A stretch of DNA of 64,000 nt from Desulfocurvus vexinensis DSM 17965 (GCF_000519125.1 NZ_JAEX01000016.1:1-64000), one strand, 5' to 3'. Shown: positions 1-8,888, counted from the first letter of the stretch. Numbers and translations are program-made. Notes: generated by a model from the sequence alone, not told the origin.

Positions 1-2
1 GA

Positions 3-81
3 GAATCCCGCATTGGGTGGGCGTGGCGGCGCGCCGCCACGCCCACCCCGAATGGGATTCTTAAGGGCCCACGGCCCTTAA
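3..81. terminator. Paired inverted repeats downstream of trpA
   Basis: Two adjacent inverted repeats lie beyond the trpA stop codon. Positions 61-69 and 73-81 form a 9-bp stem (TTAAGGGCC) with a 3-nt loop. Positions 15-31 and 32-48 form a perfect 17-bp palindrome, extended imperfectly outward to 3-60. For minus-strand transcription these are the first strong structures after trpA, so they probably help end the trp mRNA. There is no T-run next to either stem inside the window, so a classical intrinsic terminator is not shown. Rest of 82-143: nothing recognised. Confidence 0.45.
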
Positions 82-143
82 GCCGCCGGAGGCCAATCAA
101 CCCCAAGGAGCACGCACCGTCCCCAGGCTTGGCCCCCCCCTCG

Positions 144-908
144 CTAGCGCCAGGCGGCCAGGAACTGGGCCGGGGTGCCTCCGGCGCGCAGGTGGGTGAT
201 AAGCGCCGAGCCGAAGACCACGGCGTCGGGGCCCTCGCCCAGGGCGGCGAGCTGGTCGGGGGTTTTGAGACCGAAGCCCAGGGCCAGGGGCACGCTGAAG
301 GTCCGCTTGGCCTCGGCCAGCTTGTCGCGGATGGCGCCGGGCAGGGCGGCGCGCTCGCCGGTGACGCCCAGCACGGACACGAAGTAGGCGAAGCCGGTGG
401 CGTCCTTGGCGTAGAGGGCCAGGCGCGCGGGGCTGGTGTTCAGGCCCACCAGGGGGATGAGGTCCAGGCCGTGGGCCGTGAGTGCCGCGCGGATGTCCGC
501 CGATTCTTCGTGGGGCACGTCGGGGATGATGACGCCGCTCACCCCGGCGCGGGCGGCGTCGCGGGCGAAGGCGTCCAGGCCGTATTGCAGGAACGGGTTC
601 AGGTAGCCCATGAGCACGATGCCCGCCTGGAACTGCCCGGCGCGTTTTTCCAGCTCTTGGAGGATCCATTTGAGGGTCACGCCGCGTTCCAGGCATTCCA
701 GGGCCGCCTGTTCCACGGTGGGGCCGTCGGCCACGGGGTCGGAGAAGGGCACGCCGATTTCGATGATGTCGGCGCCTGCGCGGTCGAGGTCGGCCACGGC
801 GTCCCAGAACTGGTCCAGGCCGGGGAACCCTGCGGGCAGGTAGGGGATGAGCGCCTTGCGCCCGGCGGCCTGGGCCTCGCGGATGCGTTGGGTGAGTTTG
901 GAAGGCAT
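144..908 (-). CDS. trpA: Tryptophan synthase alpha subunit
   Basis: 254 residues, the normal TrpA length. TrpA cleaves indole-3-glycerol phosphate to indole and glyceraldehyde 3-phosphate, and indole passes to TrpB inside the alpha2beta2 complex in the cytoplasm. The N-terminal half carries IIEIGVPFSDPVADGP, which holds the catalytic Glu and Asp of the family. VPLALGFGLKTPDQ and the Gly-rich phosphate-binding loop follow near the C-terminus. The start is the ATG at 908, because AGGAG lies 7 nt upstream; reading further upstream would run into the trpB region. It is the last gene of the trp segment, 56 nt after trpB. Confidence 0.97.
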   Translation of the reverse strand: MPSKLTQRIREAQAAGRKALIPYLPAGFPGLDQFWDAVADLDRAGADIIEIGVPFSDPVADGPTVEQAALECLERGVTLKWILQELEKRAGQFQAGIVLMGYLNPFLQYGLDAFARDAARAGVSGVIIPDVPHEESADIRAALTAHGLDLIPLVGLNTSPARLALYAKDATGFAYFVSVLGVTGERAALPGAIRDKLAEAKRTFSVPLALGFGLKTPDQLAALGEGPDAVVFGSALITHLRAGGTPAQFLAAWR

Positions 909-964
909 ATGCGTTCTCCTGCGCGGGCTGGCCGCGCGGTTGGGTGCGTTGGGTGCGGGGTCGG

Positions 965-2134
965 CTAGACGCCGAGCACTTCGGCCACGATGCCCAGGTC
1001 CTTGTCGCCGCGCCCCGAGAGGTTGACCACCACGTTGGAGCCGGGCTCGATGGCGTCGCGGTTTTCCAGCACGTAGGCCAGGGCGTGGGACGACTCCAGG
1101 GCCGGGATGATGCCCTCGCGGCGGCACAGGACCTGGAAGGCGGCCAGGGCCTGGGTGTCGTTGACGGTCACGTATTCGGCGCGGCCCGAGGCGTCGAGCC
1201 AGGAGTGCTCGGGGCCGACGCCGGGGTAGTCCAGGCCCGGGGCCACGGAGTGCGAGGGCAGGATCTGGCCGTCGGCGGTCTGGAGCAGGCGGGTGCGCGT
1301 GCCGTGGAGCACGCCGGGGGTGCCCTGGGTCACGGAGGCCGAGTGGTAGCAGCCCGGCTGGCCGGTGCCTGCGGCCTCCACGCCCACCAGGCGCACCTCG
1401 CGGTCCTCCACGAAGGGGTGGAAGATGCCCATGGCGTTGGACCCGCCGCCCACGCAGGCCACCACGAGGTCGGGCAGGGTGCCGAAGCGCTCCACGCACT
1501 GCTGGCGGCATTCGTGGCCGATGACGGACTGGAAGTCGCGCACCAGCTCGGGGAAGGGCGCGGGGCCGACCACCGAGCCGATGCAGTAGTGCGTGTCGGC
1601 CTGCTCGGCGATCCAGTGGCGCAGGGCGGCGTTGATGGCGTCCTTGAGGGTCTTGGTGCCGGACTCCACGGGGCGGACCTCGGCGCCCAGCAGGCGCATG
1701 CGCTGCACGTTGTGGGCCTGGCGGACCACATCGGTGGCGCCCATGTAGACGATGCACGACAGGCCGAGCATGGCCGCCGCCGTGGCCGAGGCCACGCCGT
1801 GCTGGCCCGCGCCGGTTTCGGCCAGCAGCACGCGCTTGCCCATGTGCCGGGTCAGCAGGGCCTGGCCGATGGTGTTGTTGATTTTGTGGGCGCCGGTGTG
1901 CGCCAGGTCCTCGCGCTTGAGGTAGAGGTTGAAGCCCAGCTCCGCCGAGAGGTTGGGGCAGCGGTAGAGCGGGGTGGAGCGGCCCACGTATTCGGCCAGG
2001 ATCTGTCCGAATTCCGTGAGGAAGGGCTTGGAGCGGGCGATGGTGCGGTAGGCGTCCTCCAGTTCCTTGAGCGGCGGCATGAGCAGCTCGGGCACGAACT
2101 GCCCGCCGAATTCTCCGAAGTATCCTTTTCTCAT
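965..2134 (-). CDS. trpB: Tryptophan synthase beta subunit
   Basis: 389 residues. TrpB is PLP-dependent and condenses indole with L-serine to give tryptophan. The PLP lysine is about Lys84 in [10 protein letters not shown]. The indole-tunnel glutamate lies in [11 protein letters not shown], and the phosphate-cradling loop is [10 protein letters not shown]. This is the short TrpB1 type that partners TrpA, as expected beside trpA. The start is the ATG at 2134 ([16 protein letters not shown]), the canonical TrpB N-terminus. It lies 65 nt after trpF. Confidence 0.97.
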   Translation of the reverse strand: MRKGYFGEFGGQFVPELLMPPLKELEDAYRTIARSKPFLTEFGQILAEYVGRSTPLYRCPNLSAELGFNLYLKREDLAHTGAHKINNTIGQALLTRHMGKRVLLAETGAGQHGVASATAAAMLGLSCIVYMGATDVVRQAHNVQRMRLLGAEVRPVESGTKTLKDAINAALRHWIAEQADTHYCIGSVVGPAPFPELVRDFQSVIGHECRQQCVERFGTLPDLVVACVGGGSNAMGIFHPFVEDREVRLVGVEAAGTGQPGCYHSASVTQGTPGVLHGTRTRLLQTADGQILPSHSVAPGLDYPGVGPEHSWLDASGRAEYVTVNDTQALAAFQVLCRREGIIPALESSHALAYVLENRDAIEPGSNVVVNLSGRGDKDLGIVAEVLGV

Positions 2135-2199
2135 GGTGCGTCGTCCTTTTCGGGCGGGCGGGGGCCCGGCCCGGTTTGGTGGTTGCGGGTGCGCCGGGG

Positions 2200-2865
2200 T
2201 CAGCCCCGGGGGCGGAGCAGGGCCAGGGCCGCGCGGATGCGCGCGTGGTCCTTGACGCCGGGGGCCGATTCCAGGCCGGAGTTGAGGTCGTAGCCCGCCG
2301 GGGTGCAGGCAGCCATGGCCGCAGGCAGGGTTTCGGGCGACAGCCCGCCCGCCAGCAGCCAGGGCACGGGGCTTTCCAGGCCAGCCAGGCGTTCGGCGTC
2401 CTGGGCGCGGCCATGGCCGCCGCCGGAGGTTCCGGCGTCCAGCAGGGCGTAGGCCATGGCCGGAGCCATGCGGTGCAGGTCGTCCTCCAGGGCCGCGCGC
2501 GCGGGGTAGCGCTCGGGCCAGAACACGCGCAGTACCCGCCCGGGGCCCACGGCGCGGCAGAAGGCCGGGTCGTTGTCGCCGCACAGCTGGGCCAGGTCCA
2601 GGCGGGCGGCGGCCATGACGTGAAGCACCTCGGCCTGGGTCTGGCGCACGAAGACGCCCACGCGCAGGGCGCCGGGGGTGTGCAGGGCGGCGGCTCGGGC
2701 CGGGGTCACGCAGCGCGGGCTCGGGGGGTGGAAGATGAACCCGAGCATGTCCACGCCCGCGTCCAGGCAGGCGTCGGCGTCCTCCTGGCGGGTGATGCCG
2801 CAGACCTTGACCAGGGGCCGGGCGGGGTGGGGTGCGGGGGCCCCGGCGGGGCGGGTGTCGCTCAT
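2200..2865 (-). CDS. trpF: Phosphoribosylanthranilate isomerase
   Basis: 221 residues, an (beta/alpha)8 barrel. It performs the Amadori rearrangement of N-(5-phosphoribosyl)anthranilate to CdRP in tryptophan synthesis. [12 protein letters not shown] contains the catalytic Cys near residue 22. [10 protein letters not shown] and [14 protein letters not shown] form the phosphate-binding end. The Pro/Ala-rich first 15 residues are not conserved family sequence, so a later start is possible, but the ATG at 2865 overlaps the trpC stop by 4 nt, which supports it. trpF is a separate gene, not fused to trpC as in enterobacteria. Confidence 0.95.
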   Translation of the reverse strand: MSDTRPAGAPAPHPARPLVKVCGITRQEDADACLDAGVDMLGFIFHPPSPRCVTPARAAALHTPGALRVGVFVRQTQAEVLHVMAAARLDLAQLCGDNDPAFCRAVGPGRVLRVFWPERYPARAALEDDLHRMAPAMAYALLDAGTSGGGHGRAQDAERLAGLESPVPWLLAGGLSPETLPAAMAACTPAGYDLNSGLESAPGVKDHARIRAALALLRPRG

Positions 2866-3635
2866 TGTCTGCTCTCCTCGATGAGCCGGGCCAGGGCCGC
2901 GCCGGGGTCGGCGCCCTCCATGAGGAAGGTGCCCACCAGCACGGCGTCGTAGCCCAGGGCGGCCAGCTCGGCCACCTGGGCGCCGCGCGTGATGCCGCTG
3001 GCCGAGATCCAGGTTTCGCCGGGCATCTTGGCGCCAGCCAGCCGGCGCGAGACATCCAGCGAGATTTCCAGGGTGTCCAGGTCGCGGTTGTTGACCTGGA
3101 TCAGGGTCGCCCCGGCGCCGCGCGCCCGGGCCAGGTCTTCGCCGTCGAAGACCTCGGTCACGGTTTCCAGGCCCAGGTCGGCGGCCAGGGCGATCATGTG
3201 CGCCAGCTCGCGGGGCTCGACCATGCGCGCGATGAGCAGCAGGGCCGAGGCCGGGGTGGCCGCCGTGTGGCGCACCTGGAGCGGGTGGAGCACGAAGTCC
3301 TTGCGCAAGAGTGGCAGCCCCGCTGGAACGCAGGCGTCCAGGAAGCCCAGCTCGCCCCGGAAGTGGTCGGCCTCGGTGAGCACGCTCATGGCGGCGGCCC
3401 CGCCGCGCGCGTAGGCCCGGGCCACGTCCAGGGGCCCCAGGGCGAGGTTGATGTCGCCCCGGCTGGGCGAGGCGCGCTTGTATTCGGCCACCACGGCCCC
3501 GGACCCCGCCGCGCGCAGGGCCGCCGCGAAGGGCGGGCGCGGGCCGGGCCGGGGCGCGGGCATCCGCCCCCCGGCGTCCAGGGCCATGAGGTCCATGATC
3601 TCGCGGCGCTTGGCCTGGGCGAAACGTTCAAGCAT
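2862..3635 (-). CDS. trpC: Indole-3-glycerol-phosphate synthase
   Basis: 257 residues, the usual monofunctional TrpC length. It converts CdRP to indole-3-glycerol phosphate with loss of CO2 and water. [15 protein letters not shown] holds the catalytic Lys and the substrate-binding Ser. [26 protein letters not shown]-type (here VNNRDLDT) and [10 protein letters not shown] are the further barrel motifs. The start is the ATG at 3635 ([13 protein letters not shown]). It overlaps the end of trpD by 8 nt, so translation is probably coupled. Confidence 0.96.
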   Translation of the reverse strand: MLERFAQAKRREIMDLMALDAGGRMPAPRPGPRPPFAAALRAAGSGAVVAEYKRASPSRGDINLALGPLDVARAYARGGAAAMSVLTEADHFRGELGFLDACVPAGLPLLRKDFVLHPLQVRHTAATPASALLLIARMVEPRELAHMIALAADLGLETVTEVFDGEDLARARGAGATLIQVNNRDLDTLEISLDVSRRLAGAKMPGETWISASGITRGAQVAELAALGYDAVLVGTFLMEGADPGAALARLIEESRQ

Positions 3636-4629
3636 GGAGCAGCGCCCTCCCGACTCCGGCGGCCACGGCGGCCCGGGCCTGTTCCACGGCGGCGGCCATG
3701 TCCGGCGCGGCGTCCAGCAGGTGCAGGCACGCGGCCACGTTGAGCACGAGCATGTCGCGCATGGCCTGCGGGCCGCCGCCTTCCAGCAGCTCGCGCAGCA
3801 CGGCCACGGCGGCGTCCTTGCTGGCCACGGCCACGTCCTCGGGCTTGTGCTGCGCAAGGCCCAGGGCCTGGGGGTCGATGACGTCCTCGCGCAGCCAGCC
3901 GTCGCGAACCCAGACCACGGAGTTTACACCAAAGGGCGTCAGCTCGTCGAATCCGCCCGCGCCGTGGACCACGCAGGCCCGCGACACGCCCGTCAGCGCC
4001 AGGACCTTGGCCATGCGCGGGGCGAACCCCGGGATGCCCACGCCCAGGAGCTGGTGCGTGGGCCGGGCCGGGTTGAGCAGCGGCCCCAGCAGGTTGAACA
4101 GCGTGCGGCAGCCGATCTCGCGGCGCACGGGCATGATATGCTTGAAGGCCGGGTGGTAGCCCGGGGCGAAGAGGAAGGCGAAGTGCCGCGCGGCCAGCTC
4201 GCCCGCCACGGCGTCGGGCTCGGTGGTCAGGGACAGGCCCAGGGCCTCCAGGGCGTCGGCGCTGCCGCAGGTGCTCGACACCGAGCGGTTGCCGTGCTTG
4301 ACCACGTCGTGGCCCAGCCCCGCCAGCACCAGGGCCGTGGCCGTGGAGCAGTTGAAGCTGCACGTGCCGTCGCCGCCGGTGCCGCAGGTGTCGATGCGCG
4401 GGCCGGACAGGCCGTGTACGGGCCGGGCGTGGCGCAGGGCCGCGCGCACGGCGGCGGCCAGCTCGCGGGCGGTCTCGCCCTTGGTTTTGAGGCCCATGAG
4501 GAACGACCCGGCCTGGGCCGGGGTCATGGTGCCGTCCATGAGCCGGGCGAAGGCCTCGTCGGCCATCTCTGCGGGCAGATCCTTGTGGTAGGCCAGAAGT
4601 TCCAGAACGTCGGCCATGTGCATGGTCAT
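3628..4629 (-). CDS. trpD: Anthranilate phosphoribosyltransferase
   Basis: 333 residues. It transfers phosphoribose from PRPP to anthranilate. The PRPP-binding glycine motif DTCGTGGDGT lies near residue 80. KHGNRSVSSTCGSAD and NLLGPLLNPARP are the other family signatures. Here trpD is a free-standing gene rather than a TrpG-TrpD fusion. Three Met codons lie close together (4629, 4623, 4617). The first is chosen because its ATG overlaps the trpG stop in an ATGA and has AAGGAG about 8 nt upstream. Confidence 0.96.
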   Translation of the reverse strand: MTMHMADVLELLAYHKDLPAEMADEAFARLMDGTMTPAQAGSFLMGLKTKGETARELAAAVRAALRHARPVHGLSGPRIDTCGTGGDGTCSFNCSTATALVLAGLGHDVVKHGNRSVSSTCGSADALEALGLSLTTEPDAVAGELAARHFAFLFAPGYHPAFKHIMPVRREIGCRTLFNLLGPLLNPARPTHQLLGVGIPGFAPRMAKVLALTGVSRACVVHGAGGFDELTPFGVNSVVWVRDGWLREDVIDPQALGLAQHKPEDVAVASKDAAVAVLRELLEGGGPQAMRDMLVLNVAACLHLLDAAPDMAAAVEQARAAVAAGVGRALLHA

Positions 4630-5228
4630 CGCATCTCTCCTTGGGGCAGCAGGGCTTGGGGGAAATTGGCGAGCAGGCGCTCGCCGTCGGGGGTCAGCAC
4701 CGATTCGGGGTGGAACTGCACGCCCGCCCAGGGGCGGTCGGTGTATTCCAGGCCCATGACCTCGCCCTGGTCCGTGCGCGCGGTGACGCGCAACAGCGCC
4801 TGGGTCGGGGCCGGGGCCTTGTCCACGTCCACCACCAGCGAATGGTAGCGCCCGACCTCCATGGGCCGGGGCAGGCCCGCGAACAGGCCCGTGGCGTCGT
4901 GGTCCACCAGCGAGGTCTTGCCGTGCATGATGCGCGCGTTGACCACCACGGGCGCCCCCGCGAACAGGCCCAGGGCCTGGTGGCCCAGGCACACGCCCAG
5001 CACGGGCACCGCGTGGGGCAGCCGGGCCAGGAATTCCAGGCACAGCCCCGCGTTCTCGGGGCGGCTGGGGCCCGGGGAGAGGCAGACCATGGCCAGGGCC
5101 GGGTCCGTGGCCAGCTCCAGCAGGGCGGGATCGTCGTTCTTCTTCACCAGCGGGTCGCGGCCCTGGCGCTGGAAGGCCTGCACGAGGTTGAAGGTGAACG
5201 AGTCGTAGTTGTCAATCAGCAAGAACAT
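4626..5228 (-). CDS. trpG: Anthranilate synthase glutamine amidotransferase subunit
   Basis: 200 residues, a class I glutamine amidotransferase. It supplies ammonia to TrpE. The nucleophile is Cys80 in GVCLGHQALG, and the His and Glu of the triad are in FHPESVLTP. MHGKTSLVDHD is typical of anthranilate and aminodeoxychorismate synthases. Its place between trpE and trpD favours a tryptophan role, though PabA-type sharing cannot be excluded. It overlaps trpE by 17 nt and trpD by 4 nt. Confidence 0.96.
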   Translation of the reverse strand: MFLLIDNYDSFTFNLVQAFQRQGRDPLVKKNDDPALLELATDPALAMVCLSPGPSRPENAGLCLEFLARLPHAVPVLGVCLGHQALGLFAGAPVVVNARIMHGKTSLVDHDATGLFAGLPRPMEVGRYHSLVVDVDKAPAPTQALLRVTARTDQGEVMGLEYTDRPWAGVQFHPESVLTPDGERLLANFPQALLPQGEMR

Positions 5229-6627
5229 CGAGGCCTCCCTTGCCGGTCAGGATTTCACGGATGACGCGGGCCTTGTTGTGGCATTCCTGCCATTCGCGGT
5301 CGGGGTCGGAGTCGTAGACGATACCCGCGCCCGCCTGCCAGGACAGCACCCCCCCGCGCACCCACATGCTGCGGATGGTGATGCCGGTGTCCAGGTCCAC
5401 GCGGCCCGGGTCCAGCCCCAGCCAGCCGATGGCCCCCGCGTAGGGCCCGCGCCCCTGGCGCTCGATATCGGCGATGATCTGCATGGCCCGCACCTTGGGC
5501 GCGCCGGACACCGTGCCCGCCGGAAACGTGCTGGCCAGCACGTCCAGGGCGTCCAGGCCGTCCTTGAGCCGGGCGCTGACGTAGGAGGTCAGGTGCATGA
5601 CGTGGGAGAAGCGCTCCACCTGCATGTACTTGTCCACGCGCACCGAGCCGGGGGTGGCGATGCGCCCCAGGTCGTTGCGGCCCAGGTCCACGAGCATGAC
5701 GTGTTCGGCGCGTTCCTTGGGGTCGGCCAGCAGCTCGGCGGCCAGGGCTTCGTCCTGGGCGGGGCTGTCGCCGCGCGGGCGGGTGCCCGCGATGGGGCAG
5801 GTGGTCAGCTCGCCGCCCCGGCAGCGCACGAGCATCTCCGGCGAGGAGCCCAGCAGCTCGACCTTGGGCAGGCGCATGTAGAACATGTACGGCGAGGGGT
5901 TCACCTGGCGCAGCCGCCGGTAGAGCACGAAGCTGTCGCCCTCGAAGGAGGCCGAGAAGCGCGTGGAGAGCACGGTCTGGATGCACTCGCCCTGGCGGAT
6001 CAGCTCGATGGCGTCGGCCACGCCCTTCTTGTAGGAGCCCTCGCCGGGGTCGGTGCGCACCTCGCCGACGTTGGGCACCACGGGGGTGCGGGTCACGTTG
6101 CGGATGTCCGCCTGGGGCCGCACGCCCTTGGTCAGGGTCAGGAAGCACAGCCGGTGGTAGAGGTGGTCGAACATGACCACGTTGCCGGGCAGCACCAGGC
6201 AGGCCTCGGCCTCACCGGCGGGCAGCAGCGGCGCGAGCTTGGGCTCGAACATGCCCGCCACCCCGTAGCCGAAGTAGCCCATGAGCGAGCGCGTGATGGG
6301 CGGCAGCTCCTCGAAGCCCTCGGCGGGCACGATGCGCAGGTGGGCCATGACCTGGCGCACCCCGTCCAGGAAGGGCAGGCCGTTGAAGGCCTTCATGCCC
6401 TGCAGGCGCTCGTCGCGCACGCCCACGTCCAGCCTGCCGCGGGTGCAGGACAGGCGCATGGCGTAGTTGTAGGCCACGATGCTGTAGCGCCCGAAGCGGC
6501 CGTCCACCTCGGCGCTTTCCAGCAGCAGGCCCTGCTTGTGCCCCACCAGCCCGAGGAACAGGCTGACCGGGGTCTGGATGTCGGCGGGCAGCCATTGCCC
6601 GTACTGCCTCAGTTCCATGGGTTCCAT
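5212..6627 (-). CDS. trpE: Anthranilate synthase component I
   Basis: 471 residues. It converts chorismate plus ammonia to anthranilate and is the committed step to tryptophan. GLLLESAEVDGRFGRYS near residue 35 contains the LLES element that binds tryptophan for feedback inhibition in the family. The chorismate-binding domain carries CPIAGTRPRG, DLGRNDLGRIA and TFPAGTVSGAPKVRAM. The start is the ATG at 6627, preceded by AAGGAGGA 5 nt upstream, a strong ribosome site just after the attenuator. The LLES motif gives enzyme-level feedback control on top of the transcriptional control proposed upstream. Confidence 0.97.
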   Translation of the reverse strand: MEPMELRQYGQWLPADIQTPVSLFLGLVGHKQGLLLESAEVDGRFGRYSIVAYNYAMRLSCTRGRLDVGVRDERLQGMKAFNGLPFLDGVRQVMAHLRIVPAEGFEELPPITRSLMGYFGYGVAGMFEPKLAPLLPAGEAEACLVLPGNVVMFDHLYHRLCFLTLTKGVRPQADIRNVTRTPVVPNVGEVRTDPGEGSYKKGVADAIELIRQGECIQTVLSTRFSASFEGDSFVLYRRLRQVNPSPYMFYMRLPKVELLGSSPEMLVRCRGGELTTCPIAGTRPRGDSPAQDEALAAELLADPKERAEHVMLVDLGRNDLGRIATPGSVRVDKYMQVERFSHVMHLTSYVSARLKDGLDALDVLASTFPAGTVSGAPKVRAMQIIADIERQGRGPYAGAIGWLGLDPGRVDLDTGITIRSMWVRGGVLSWQAGAGIVYDSDPDREWQECHNKARVIREILTGKGGLDVLAD

Positions 6628-6686
6628 GACTCCTCCTTCTTCCCTGTGCTCCGGTTGGGCGCCCGGGCCTGGCCCGCGCGCGGTGC

Positions 6687-6725
6687 AAAAGAAAACGCCG
6701 CATTCCCCGGGGGAGGATGCGGCGT
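6687..6725 (-). terminator. Intrinsic terminator (trp attenuator) between tyrA and trpE
   Basis: On the minus strand ACGCCGCATCC (6725-6715) pairs with the arm ending ATGCGGCGT (6706-6695), with one A-C mismatch. The tract TTTTCTTTT follows directly (6695-6687). This is a classical intrinsic terminator inside a co-directional operon, 68 nt before the trpE start. A terminator here makes sense only if read-through is regulated. Confidence 0.88.
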
Positions 6726-6790
6726 GTCATCGATGATCTATCGACCTGCGTGCATCAGCCTCCCCCGCCGGTGTCGTGTCGCCACCACCA
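6708..6790 (-). promoter_or_regulatory. Candidate Trp-sensing leader and antiterminator inside the end of tyrA
   Basis: Three tandem TGG codons (6790-6782) lie eight codons before the tyrA stop. The stretch over the last four Gly codons and the stop (6767-6752) can pair with 6720-6708. That gives 8 bp (6760-6767 with 6708-6715) plus 5 bp (6752-6756 with 6716-6720), separated by a 3-nt bulge. The pairing sequesters the 5' arm of the terminator at 6725-6695. A ribosome stalled at the Trp codons would leave 6752-6767 free, so the antiterminator forms. A ribosome at the stop codon would cover it, so the terminator forms. The pairing is seen in the sequence; the regulation is inferred. Confidence 0.75.
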
Positions 6791-7531
6791 GTTGGCCCGC
6801 TCGCACAGCAGTTCGATGTCGCCGCCAGCGGCGATGTTGAGCATGGACCGGTAGGTGCGCACGGCGTCCTGGGTGTAGGGGTTGGCGTCCATGAGCCCGG
6901 CGAAGAGCGCGCTGTCTTCGGTGAGCATCTTGCGCGCGGCCTCCAGGCGGCGGGTGAAGCTGGGGGTGGCGAAGTCGGCCAGGTCGGGCCGCTGGGCCAG
7001 GGTGGCCAGGTAGGCCACGCTGGTCACGAAATTCAGGCCCTGGACGTGGGCCATGGCCTCGTCGTGGGCTTCGGCGGTGGTGGCAAAGGGCGTGAAGCCC
7101 AGGCGGGCCATGAGGTCGGCCACGGCCCCGGCGGCGGCCTCGCCGCGCCCGGGCACGATGGCCACCCGCGTGGCGTCCGGCCCCGGGGTGGGGCCGAAGA
7201 GCGGGTGCGTGCCCACCACCGGGCCGGGGTGGGCCGCCAGCATTTCGGCCAGGGGCTGGACCTTCACCGAGCAGATGTCGGCCAGGATCTGCCCCGGGGC
7301 CATGGCCGCCGCGCACAGCCCGGCCACCTCGGCCATGGCCGCGGCGGGCACGGCCAGGAGCACCAGGTCCGCCCCCCGGGCACCCTGGGCCAGGGCCTCG
7401 GGGGAGAGCGGCGCGTCCAGCCCGCGCACGGCCAGCCCGGTGGCGCGGGCCCGCTCGGCCAGCAGGCGCCCCATGCGCCCCCGGGCGCCCACGAGCAGGA
7501 TGTCGCCAATGTTCATAACAGTCCTAGGCAT
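6755..7531 (-). CDS. tyrA: Prephenate dehydrogenase
   Basis: 258 residues. NAD(P)-dependent oxidative decarboxylation of prephenate to 4-hydroxyphenylpyruvate for tyrosine. An N-terminal Rossmann motif GARGRMG (residues 15-21) is followed by LLAVPAAAM, DICSVK and the catalytic-His motif GTHPLFGP. The C-terminal half is the helical PDH domain. There is no fused chorismate mutase and no ACT domain. The C-terminus is unusual: NWWWRHD followed by TGGGG. Its codons appear to double as an attenuator leader for trpE. The start could be the ATG at 7531 or the one at 7516 (MNIGDILLVG), which has AGGA 5 nt upstream. aroA ends 6 nt before it. Confidence 0.93.
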   Translation of the reverse strand: MPRTVMNIGDILLVGARGRMGRLLAERARATGLAVRGLDAPLSPEALAQGARGADLVLLAVPAAAMAEVAGLCAAAMAPGQILADICSVKVQPLAEMLAAHPGPVVGTHPLFGPTPGPDATRVAIVPGRGEAAAGAVADLMARLGFTPFATTAEAHDEAMAHVQGLNFVTSVAYLATLAQRPDLADFATPSFTRRLEAARKMLTEDSALFAGLMDANPYTQDAVRTYRSMLNIAAGGDIELLCERANWWWRHDTGGGG

Positions 7532-7537
7532 CTGGAA

Positions 7538-8878
7538 TCACGACTCAAGTTGCGAAACGAGCTTGTTCCATTCGTCGAAGAAGCCCGGGAAGGACTTGGC
7601 CACGCAGCCCGGGGTGTCGAATTCGGGGCGCACGCCCGCCAGGCGCAGCAGGGAGGTGCTCATGGCGATGCGGTGGTCGCCGTAGGTGGTGACGGGCACC
7701 GTGCTCCCGGCGGCCAGGGGCGCGGGGTCGATGCGCAGCCCGTCGGGCAGCACCGTGACCCGGGCCCCGGCGCGGCCCAGCTCCGTGGCCGTGGCCTCCA
7801 GGCGGTCGCATTCCTTGATGCGCAGGTGCGCGGCGCCGTGGATCTCCGTGGGCGTTGCCGCGAAGCAGGCGGCGGCGGCCACGGTGGGCACGATGTCCGG
7901 GCAGGCGGCCATGTCCACGGTCACGCCCGCCAGGGGCCCGGCCTCGGGCGGGGCCACGGTCACGGCGTCGTCGTGCCACATGACGCGCGCGCCCATCTGG
8001 CGCAGGATGTCCAGGATGGCGCGGTCGCCCTGGAGCGAATCCTCGCGCAGGCCCGCCACGCGCACCGGGTGCGGCCCCACGGCCCCGGCGGCCAGGAAAT
8101 ACGAGGCGTTGCTCCAGTCGCCCTCGACCACGTAGCTCCCGGCGCGGTAAGCCCCGGGGCGGACCACGAAGCGCACCCGGCCCGGGTCCACGCGGCGCAT
8201 GGTCCGCCAGTCGGCGGAAATCCAGGACTCGCCGTCGTGGCGCTGGGCCTTGGCGCGCACGCCAAACAGCTCCTGCACGGCCAGGGTCAGGGCCACATAG
8301 GGCCAGGACACGACCTTGGTGCCGCCCACGGCGATGACCATATGGCGCGACGCCGAAGGCGCGGCCAGCAGCAGGCCCGAGAGGTACTGGCTGGACTCGT
8401 CCAGGTCCACGGTGATTTCGCCGCCGCTCAGGCCCGCAGCGGTCATCACGAAGGGCGGGTAGCCCGGGCGGGCCTCCCAGTGGAAGCGCGTGCCCAGAGC
8501 TTCCAGGGCCCGGGCCAGGGCGCCGATGGGCCGCTCGTGCATGCGCGGGGCGCCGTGCACGCGGAACAGGCCCTGCCCGGCGGCGGCCACGGCGGTCATC
8601 AGCCGGCAGGTGGTGCCTGATTCGTGGACGTCCAGGCTCACGGGCTCGGCCTGCCCGCCCCGGGGCCGCCCGGCCACGCCCTCCACGCGCAGCGCGTCGC
8701 CGTCGGCCTCGAAGCGCGCGCCGCAGGCCGCCAGGCAGCCCATGGTCCGCTCCAGGTCGTCGCTTTGCAGCACGCGGCGGACCTCGCTCACCCCGTCGGC
8801 CAGGGCGGCGGCGATGACCATGCGGTGCGAGAGCGACTTGCTCGGCGGGGCCTGGACGGAAACGACGTGCGCGGTCAT
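7538..8878 (-). CDS. aroA: 3-phosphoshikimate 1-carboxyvinyltransferase (EPSP synthase)
   Basis: 446 residues. It joins shikimate 3-phosphate and PEP to form EPSP, the penultimate step to chorismate. PPSKSLSHRM near the N-terminus binds phosphate and PEP. DIVPTVAAAA, RIKECDRLEA and TYGDHRIAMS are C-domain signatures with the catalytic Asp, Lys/Glu and Arg. The loop usually written GNAGTAMRPL is here ESGTTCRLM, so the proline after the conserved Arg (Pro101 in E. coli numbering) is replaced by Leu. The start is the ATG at 8878 (MTAHVVSV). It sits 10 nt downstream of the DUF2283 gene. Confidence 0.94.
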   Translation of the reverse strand: MTAHVVSVQAPPSKSLSHRMVIAAALADGVSEVRRVLQSDDLERTMGCLAACGARFEADGDALRVEGVAGRPRGGQAEPVSLDVHESGTTCRLMTAVAAAGQGLFRVHGAPRMHERPIGALARALEALGTRFHWEARPGYPPFVMTAAGLSGGEITVDLDESSQYLSGLLLAAPSASRHMVIAVGGTKVVSWPYVALTLAVQELFGVRAKAQRHDGESWISADWRTMRRVDPGRVRFVVRPGAYRAGSYVVEGDWSNASYFLAAGAVGPHPVRVAGLREDSLQGDRAILDILRQMGARVMWHDDAVTVAPPEAGPLAGVTVDMAACPDIVPTVAAAACFAATPTEIHGAAHLRIKECDRLEATATELGRAGARVTVLPDGLRIDPAPLAAGSTVPVTTYGDHRIAMSTSLLRLAGVRPEFDTPGCVAKSFPGFFDEWNKLVSQLES

Positions 8879-8888
8879 GGCGGCGGCC

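Noticed and set aside
6740-6754. Five-codon ORF (MHAGR) starting at the tyrA stop codon, as a possible trp leader peptide
   Set aside because: It contains no Trp codon. The three Trp codons at the end of tyrA fit the attenuator spacing better.
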